DNA from: Rhizobiaceae bacterium
Lineage (GTDB): Bacteria > Pseudomonadota > Alphaproteobacteria > Rhizobiales > Rhizobiaceae
Direction of reading: 5' to 3'
DNA length: 11,021 nt
NCBI GenBank assembly: GCA_028865845.1
Contig: JAGWJK010000066.1
Coordinates: 1-11,021 of the forward strand
Below are positions 6,936-11,021 of the stretch, one piece after another (positions within the stretch are counted from its first letter, which is position 1; every line of letters begins with the position of its first letter). Both the position numbers and the translations under genes were made by a program. The notes below the pieces were generated by a model. That model did no database searches. It was not told the DNA's origin and worked only from the letters and a program-made list of their open reading frames with translations.

Positions 6936-7838
6936 ATGGATTATTTTATCCAGCAGCTCCTTAACGGGCTGACTCTCGGGTCGATCTATGGCCTGATCGC
7001 CATTGGCTATACCATGGTTTACGGCATCATCGGCATGATCAACTTCGCGCACGGCGACGTCTTCATGCTCGGTGGCTTCGCTGCTCTCATCACATATCTG
7101 GTGCTCGTTTCGCTTTTTGCCGGCCTGCCGGTCGCGATCCTGCTTCTGGTCATGCTCGTCGTCGCCATGCTGATGACCAGCCTGTGGAACTGGGTCATCG
7201 AGCGGGTCGCCTATCGTCCGTTGCGCGGTTCGTTCCGGCTTGCGCCGCTGATCACCGCGATCGGCATGTCGATTGTGCTGTCGAACTTCATCCAGGTGGC
7301 ACAGGGCCCGCGCAACAAGCCAATCCCGACGCTGATCGGCGATGTCTATAACTTCGACGGCGTGTCGATCTCGCTGAAGCAGATCATCATCTTCATCGTC
7401 ACCGTCGTTCTCCTGGCCGCCTTCTGGTACATCGTCAACAAGACGGCGCTTGGCCGCGCCCAGCGCGCCACCGAACAGGATCGCAAGATGGCGGCACTGC
7501 TCGGCATCAACGTCGACCGCACGATTTCCGTGACCTTCATCATGGGCGCCGCACTCGCCGCCGTCGCAGGCACGATGTACCTGATGTATTACGGCGTCGC
7601 CAACTTCACTGATGGCTTCGTTCCTGGCGTCAAGGCTTTCACCGCAGCCGTTCTCGGAGGTATCGGCTCCCTGCCGGGTGCCGTTCTCGGCGGCCTGATG
7701 ATCGGCTTCATCGAGTCGTTCTGGTCGGGCAATTTCCCGATCGCGTACAAGGATGTCGCGACCTATGCCATCCTGGCCTACGTGCTGATCTTCAAGCCGA
7801 CCGGCATTCTCGGACGGCCGGAAGTCGAGAAGGTATAA
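6936..7838 (+). CDS. livH: Branched-chain amino acid ABC transporter permease LivH/BraD
   Basis: This 300-residue, highly hydrophobic protein matches LivH, the first inner-membrane permease of the LIV-type high-affinity amino acid importer (E. coli LivH is 308 residues). The N-terminus [20 protein letters not shown] followed by [18 protein letters not shown] is a LivH hallmark. Roughly eight hydrophobic segments are visible. The cytoplasmic loop near 175-200 ([20 protein letters not shown]) is the region contacting the ATPases. The C-terminal [20 protein letters not shown] and IFKPTGILG segments are also typical. It pairs with LivM to form the channel, powered by LivG and LivF. The start has AGGGG 9 bp upstream, and livM begins 4 bp after the stop. 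It is the first gene of the operon. In rhizobia, Bra/LIV systems can carry a broad range of amino acids, so specificity should not be limited to Leu, Ile and Val. Confidence 0.95.
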   Translation: MDYFIQQLLNGLTLGSIYGLIAIGYTMVYGIIGMINFAHGDVFMLGGFAALITYLVLVSLFAGLPVAILLLVMLVVAMLMTSLWNWVIERVAYRPLRGSFRLAPLITAIGMSIVLSNFIQVAQGPRNKPIPTLIGDVYNFDGVSISLKQIIIFIVTVVLLAAFWYIVNKTALGRAQRATEQDRKMAALLGINVDRTISVTFIMGAALAAVAGTMYLMYYGVANFTDGFVPGVKAFTAAVLGGIGSLPGAVLGGLMIGFIESFWSGNFPIAYKDVATYAILAYVLIFKPTGILGRPEVEKV

Positions 7839-7842
7839 CGCC

Positions 7843-9234
7843 ATGGCAAATTCCAATTTCGTTGCAGGCAAGACCTCGCCCGGCCTTGTCCAGAAGGGTA
7901 TTACCGATGCCGTCTGGTCAGCCATCATCGCCTTCGGCATGTTCGTGCTCTACATCGGTCTGAAGACCGATCAGAATATCGACAACAAGCTGATCATCGT
8001 TCAGCGCTGGGGCTTGCTCGCCGCCATCGTCGCCATCGTTGCCGTTGGCCGCTTCGTCATAACGGTGTTCTGGCAGCCGGCGCTGGCAGCAAGAAAGGCC
8101 GCCAAGGCCAAGGTAGCGCCGGTCGAAGTGGCGCCGGGTTTCCTGGCGAAGAACTTCAACAAGATCGCCCTGGTCTTTCTGCTCGTCTATCCGTTGGGAG
8201 CGCTGGCTCTCTTCGGGCCGCAGGGTTCGCTGACCTATGTCGACAACTTCGGCATCCAGATCCTGATCTACGTCATGCTCGCCTGGGGGCTGAACATCGT
8301 CGTCGGTCTCGCCGGCCTGCTCGACCTCGGCTACGTCGCTTTCTATGCGGTGGGCGCCTATTCCTACGCGCTGCTGTCGAGCCATTTCGGGCTGTCGTTC
8401 TGGATTCTGTTGCCGCTTTCGGGCATCTTTGCCGGGCTCTGGGGGATGATCCTCGGCTTCCCGGTGCTGCGCCTTCGCGGCGACTACCTGGCGATCGTCA
8501 CGCTCGCCTTCGGTGAAATCATCCGTATCGTCCTGACCAACTGGACCGACGTCACCAAGGGCAGCTTCGGTATTTCCAACATCACCAAGGCGTCGATGTT
8601 CGGCATCTATACCTTCGATCTCAAGGACCCGCATAACTTCATGCGGACCTTCGGCCTGGCGACATCCTCGGCTTGGTACAAGATCTTCCTGTTCTACGTG
8701 ATCCTGGCGCTCTGCGCCCTGACCGCCTATGTCACGATCCGGTTGCGGCGCATGCCGATCGGACGTGCCTGGGAAGCGCTGCGTGAAGACGAAATCGCCT
8801 GCCGCTCGCTCGGCATCAATACGGTGACGACCAAGCTCACGGCTTTTGCCACGGGCGCAATGTTCGGCGGTTTCGCCGGCTCGTTCTTCGCCGCCCGCCA
8901 AGGCTTCGTTTCGCCGGAATCCTTCGTGTTCCTTGAATCCGCGGTCATTCTGGCCATCGTCGTTCTCGGCGGCATGGGTTCGCTGAAGGGCATCGCGATT
9001 GCCGCGATTGCGATGATCGGCGGCACCGAACTGCTGCGCGACATGAGCTTCCTCAAAATCATCTTCGGCGAGGATTTCACCCCGGAACTTTACCGCATGC
9101 TGATCTTCGGCCTCGCCATGGTCGTCGTCATGCTGGTGAAGCCGCGCGGCTTCGTCGGAACCCGTGAGCCGACCGCCTTCCTCAAGGAGCGAAAAGCGGT
9201 CTCCGGCAGCTTTACCAAGGAGGGCCACGGCTGA
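7843..9234 (+). CDS. livM: Branched-chain amino acid ABC transporter permease LivM/BraE
   Basis: This 463-residue membrane protein is the second permease of the LIV transporter. The family core is clear: [44 protein letters not shown] is the characteristic entry region, quoted here in overlapping parts only by its [12 protein letters not shown] end. It is followed by [20 protein letters not shown] and the ATPase-contact loop [21 protein letters not shown] near 303-323. The C-terminal [14 protein letters not shown] is also typical. E. coli LivM is 425 residues. The extra length is mainly N-terminal: two membrane segments in residues about 20-80, then a Lys/Ala-rich hydrophilic stretch (about 84-103) before the core. 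The ribosome site GAGAAGG lies 9 bp before the ATG and within the end of livH. The stop overlaps the livG start as TGATG, and the 3' end carries the livG Shine-Dalgarno AAGGAGGG (9217-9224). Confidence 0.95.
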   Translation: MANSNFVAGKTSPGLVQKGITDAVWSAIIAFGMFVLYIGLKTDQNIDNKLIIVQRWGLLAAIVAIVAVGRFVITVFWQPALAARKAAKAKVAPVEVAPGFLAKNFNKIALVFLLVYPLGALALFGPQGSLTYVDNFGIQILIYVMLAWGLNIVVGLAGLLDLGYVAFYAVGAYSYALLSSHFGLSFWILLPLSGIFAGLWGMILGFPVLRLRGDYLAIVTLAFGEIIRIVLTNWTDVTKGSFGISNITKASMFGIYTFDLKDPHNFMRTFGLATSSAWYKIFLFYVILALCALTAYVTIRLRRMPIGRAWEALREDEIACRSLGINTVTTKLTAFATGAMFGGFAGSFFAARQGFVSPESFVFLESAVILAIVVLGGMGSLKGIAIAAIAMIGGTELLRDMSFLKIIFGEDFTPELYRMLIFGLAMVVVMLVKPRGFVGTREPTAFLKERKAVSGSFTKEGHG

Positions 9235-10106
9235 TGAACGCTGTGACCACAACGACCAGCGATACCCTGCTCAAGGTCGAGCATCTCTCCATGCGGTTCG
9301 GCGGCCTGATGGCCATCAACGACTTCTCTTTCGAAGCCAAGCGTGGCGACATTACTGCATTGATCGGCCCGAACGGCGCCGGCAAGACCACCGTCTTCAA
9401 CTGCATCACCGGCTTCTACAAGCCGACGATGGGCATGATTACGCTCAACCAGCGAAGCGGCAAGGAATACCTTCTCGAACGGCTGCCGGATTTTCGGATC
9501 ACCCGCGAGGCCAAGGTGGCGCGCACGTTCCAGAACATCAGGTTGTTCTCCGGCCTGACCGTGCTCGAAAATCTACTGGTCGCGCAGCACAACAAGCTGA
9601 TGCGGGCATCCGGCTACACGATCCTTGGCCTGCTTGGCATCGGCAAATATCGCGCAGAAGCTAAGAACGCCATCGAGCTGGCGCGTTTCTGGCTGGAGAA
9701 GGCCGATCTTATCGATCGCGCCGACGACCCGGCCGGCGATCTTCCCTACGGCGCCCAGCGCCGTCTGGAAATTGCGCGTGCCATGTGCACGGGGCCTGAG
9801 CTGTTGTGCTTGGACGAGCCGGCCGCCGGTCTCAACCCGCGTGAATCGCTGGTGCTGAACGAGTTCCTGCGCAGCATCCGCAAGGACGCCGACACCTCGA
9901 TCCTGTTGATCGAGCACGACATGTCGGTGGTTATGGAAATCTCCGACCATGTCGTCGTGCTCGAATACGGGCAGAAGATTTCCGATGGCACGCCGGACGA
10001 GGTCAAGAACGATCCCAAGGTGATCGCGGCCTATCTCGGCGTCGAAGATGAAGAAGTGGAAGAGGTGATTGCCGAAGTCGAGCACCTCCAAGAGGGCGAA
10101 CACTGA
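9234..10106 (+). CDS. livG: Branched-chain amino acid ABC transporter ATPase LivG/BraF
   Basis: This 290-residue ATPase energises the LivHM channel from the cytoplasmic face. The Walker A motif GPNGAGKTT is at 45-53, and the Q-loop glutamine is Q100 in ARTFQNIRLF. The ABC signature has the LivG form LPYGAQRRLEIARAM starting at L170. Walker B CLDEP is at 192-196 and the H-loop histidine is H228 in LIEHD. All catalytic elements are intact. The protein is about 35 residues longer than E. coli LivG (255). The excess includes a strongly acidic C-terminal tail from about 269 (GVEDEEVEEVIAEVEHLQEG). The start is set by the TGATG overlap with livM and the AAGGAGGG site 9 bp upstream. The stop overlaps livF in the same way. 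Confidence 0.96.
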   Translation: MNAVTTTTSDTLLKVEHLSMRFGGLMAINDFSFEAKRGDITALIGPNGAGKTTVFNCITGFYKPTMGMITLNQRSGKEYLLERLPDFRITREAKVARTFQNIRLFSGLTVLENLLVAQHNKLMRASGYTILGLLGIGKYRAEAKNAIELARFWLEKADLIDRADDPAGDLPYGAQRRLEIARAMCTGPELLCLDEPAAGLNPRESLVLNEFLRSIRKDADTSILLIEHDMSVVMEISDHVVVLEYGQKISDGTPDEVKNDPKVIAAYLGVEDEEVEEVIAEVEHLQEGEH

Positions 10107-10834
10107 TGACGGGGCAACCGCTTCTGAGAGTTGAGGGTGTCGAGACCTACTACGGCAATATCCGCGCACTCGCCGGCGTCAATATCGAAGTCAACAGCGG
10201 CGAAATCGTCAGCCTGATCGGCGCCAACGGTGCCGGCAAGTCGACGCTGATGATGACGATCTGCGGCAGCCCGCAAGCCCGCAACGGCTCGGTGACTTTC
10301 GACGGCCGTGACATTACCCGCATGCCGACGCATGAGATTGCCCGGCTGCGCATTGCGCAGTCCCCGGAAGGGCGACGCATTTTCCCGCGCATGACGGTCT
10401 TTGAAAACCTGCAGATGGGCGCGAGCCTCGATAAGCTCAAATATTTCAACGAGGACGTCGAGAAGATCTTCACGCTGTTTCCGCGCCTGAAGGAGCGGCA
10501 GTCGCAGCGCGGCGGCACCCTGTCGGGCGGCGAACAGCAGATGCTCTCCATCGGTCGCGCGCTGATGGCGCGTCCGAAGCTGCTTCTGCTCGACGAGCCG
10601 TCGCTCGGCCTTGCGCCGCTGATCGTCAAGGGCATCTTCGAGGCGATCAAGATCCTGAACCAGACGCAGGGGCTTACCGTGTTTCTGGTGGAGCAGAACG
10701 CTTTTGCGGCGCTGAAGCTCTCCGACCGCGCCTATGTCATGGTCAACGGCCGGGTGACGATGAGTGGTTCGGGCAAGGAATTGCTCGCCAATCCGGAAGT
10801 GCGCGCCGCTTATCTCGAAGGCGGCCACCATTGA
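10106..10834 (+). CDS. livF: Branched-chain amino acid ABC transporter ATPase LivF/BraG
   Basis: This 242-residue protein is the second ATPase of the LIV transporter, close to the usual LivF length. Walker A GANGAGKST is at 39-47. The Q-loop is AQSPEGRRIFPRMTV with Q85, the signature LSGGEQQMLSIGRALM begins at 139, and Walker B LLLLDEPSLGLAP contains D163 and E164. At the H-loop position it has VEQN (Q197) instead of histidine, which is normal for LivF proteins and not a defect. It should act as a heterodimer with LivG. Its ATG overlaps the livG stop (TGATG) with AGAGGG 9 bp upstream, so translation is probably coupled. A small membrane protein gene begins 24 bp after the stop. Confidence 0.96.
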   Translation: MTGQPLLRVEGVETYYGNIRALAGVNIEVNSGEIVSLIGANGAGKSTLMMTICGSPQARNGSVTFDGRDITRMPTHEIARLRIAQSPEGRRIFPRMTVFENLQMGASLDKLKYFNEDVEKIFTLFPRLKERQSQRGGTLSGGEQQMLSIGRALMARPKLLLLDEPSLGLAPLIVKGIFEAIKILNQTQGLTVFLVEQNAFAALKLSDRAYVMVNGRVTMSGSGKELLANPEVRAAYLEGGHH

Positions 10835-10858
10835 GCCCCGTTTCGCGGAGAATTTGAT

Positions 10859-11021
10859 ATGCAGGGACTTTTCTTCGAGAGCGATACCGGCGGGCGCATC
10901 GTCATCCGCGCGATCATCGTCATCCTCGGCTTCTGGACCGCATGGCGTGCCGGCCGCGCCGTCGCGTCCAACTGGAACTCCTATCCGCTGGCGGTGATCT
11001 ATACTTTCCTCGTCGGGCTTG
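10859..11021 (+). CDS. Small membrane protein of unknown function, 5' part (DUF6867-like?)
   Basis: An ATG at 10859, with GGAG 8 bp upstream, opens a frame that stays open for 54 codons to the window edge. The protein begins MQGLFFESDTGGRIVIRAII. It continues with a hydrophobic segment (about 14-27), a short basic turn (WRAGRAVASNW) and the beginning of a second hydrophobic segment (SYPLAVIYTFLVGL). It is therefore likely an inner-membrane protein. It lies 24 bp after livF in the same direction and is probably in the same operon. From memory, rhizobial liv/bra operons carry a small conserved hypothetical membrane protein between livF and the substrate-binding protein gene, and DUF6867 may be the family name. 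That match was not tested. No function can be given. Confidence 0.75.
   Translation, partial: MQGLFFESDTGGRIVIRAIIVILGFWTAWRAGRAVASNWNSYPLAVIYTFLVGL

Noticed and set aside
6870..9252. Minus-strand frames of 356 and 444 codons opposite livH and livM
   Set aside because: They are dominated by Asp, Glu, His, Gln and Arg, the typical reverse image of hydrophobic membrane-protein codons. No ribosome site or domain supports them.
10695..10700. Missing H-loop histidine in LivF as a sign of an inactive ATPase
   Set aside because: A VEQN sequence at this position is normal for LivF-type ATPases; the other motifs are intact.

Overview
The window is a gene-dense, GC-rich stretch in which every confident gene lies on the plus strand. 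Gene families, gene order and protein style point to an alphaproteobacterium, most likely a Rhizobiaceae member (Rhizobium, Agrobacterium or Sinorhizobium type). This assignment is inferred from recalled family resemblance, not from a search. No mobile elements, tRNA or rRNA genes, or CRISPR arrays were seen.

Region 1 (1-3979) is the heterotetrameric sarcosine oxidase operon in the order soxB (only the 3' end is present), soxD, soxA, soxG. The genes are tightly packed: soxD and soxA overlap by ATGA, with a near-perfect Shine-Dalgarno for soxA inside soxD, and soxA and soxG are 7 bp apart. The complex demethylates sarcosine to glycine and passes the methyl carbon to tetrahydrofolate.

Region 2 (3980-4205) is a 226-bp spacer with several short dyads, including a three-armed inverted repeat, two TTCGAA palindromes 21 bp apart and a hairpin just before the next ribosome binding site. 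Region 3 (4206-6632) encodes an 808-residue flavoprotein of the dimethylglycine/sarcosine dehydrogenase family, with an N-terminal FAD domain and a C-terminal GcvT-like folate domain. Together with SoxBDAG it could form a sequential route from dimethylglycine through sarcosine to glycine, with both enzymes feeding C1 units to folate.

Region 4 (6633-6935) is AT-rich non-coding DNA. It starts with a strong intrinsic terminator (stem 6709-6745 plus T-run) that separates the demethylase gene from what follows. It ends with a hairpin next to the livH ribosome binding site and a possible 20-codon leader reading frame that stops inside the hairpin loop. Region 5 (6936-11021) is a branched-chain amino acid (LIV/Bra-type) ABC transporter operon, livH-livM-livG-livF, with 4-bp or stop-start junctions. 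It is followed 24 bp later by the start of a small membrane protein of unknown function that runs off the end of the window. No substrate-binding protein gene is inside the window; it may lie downstream.

Overall this looks like ordinary catabolic and transport chromosome content. No clearly new system was found. The items most worth a second look are the leader region of livH, the dyad cluster before the flavoprotein gene, and the small membrane protein attached to the transporter operon.
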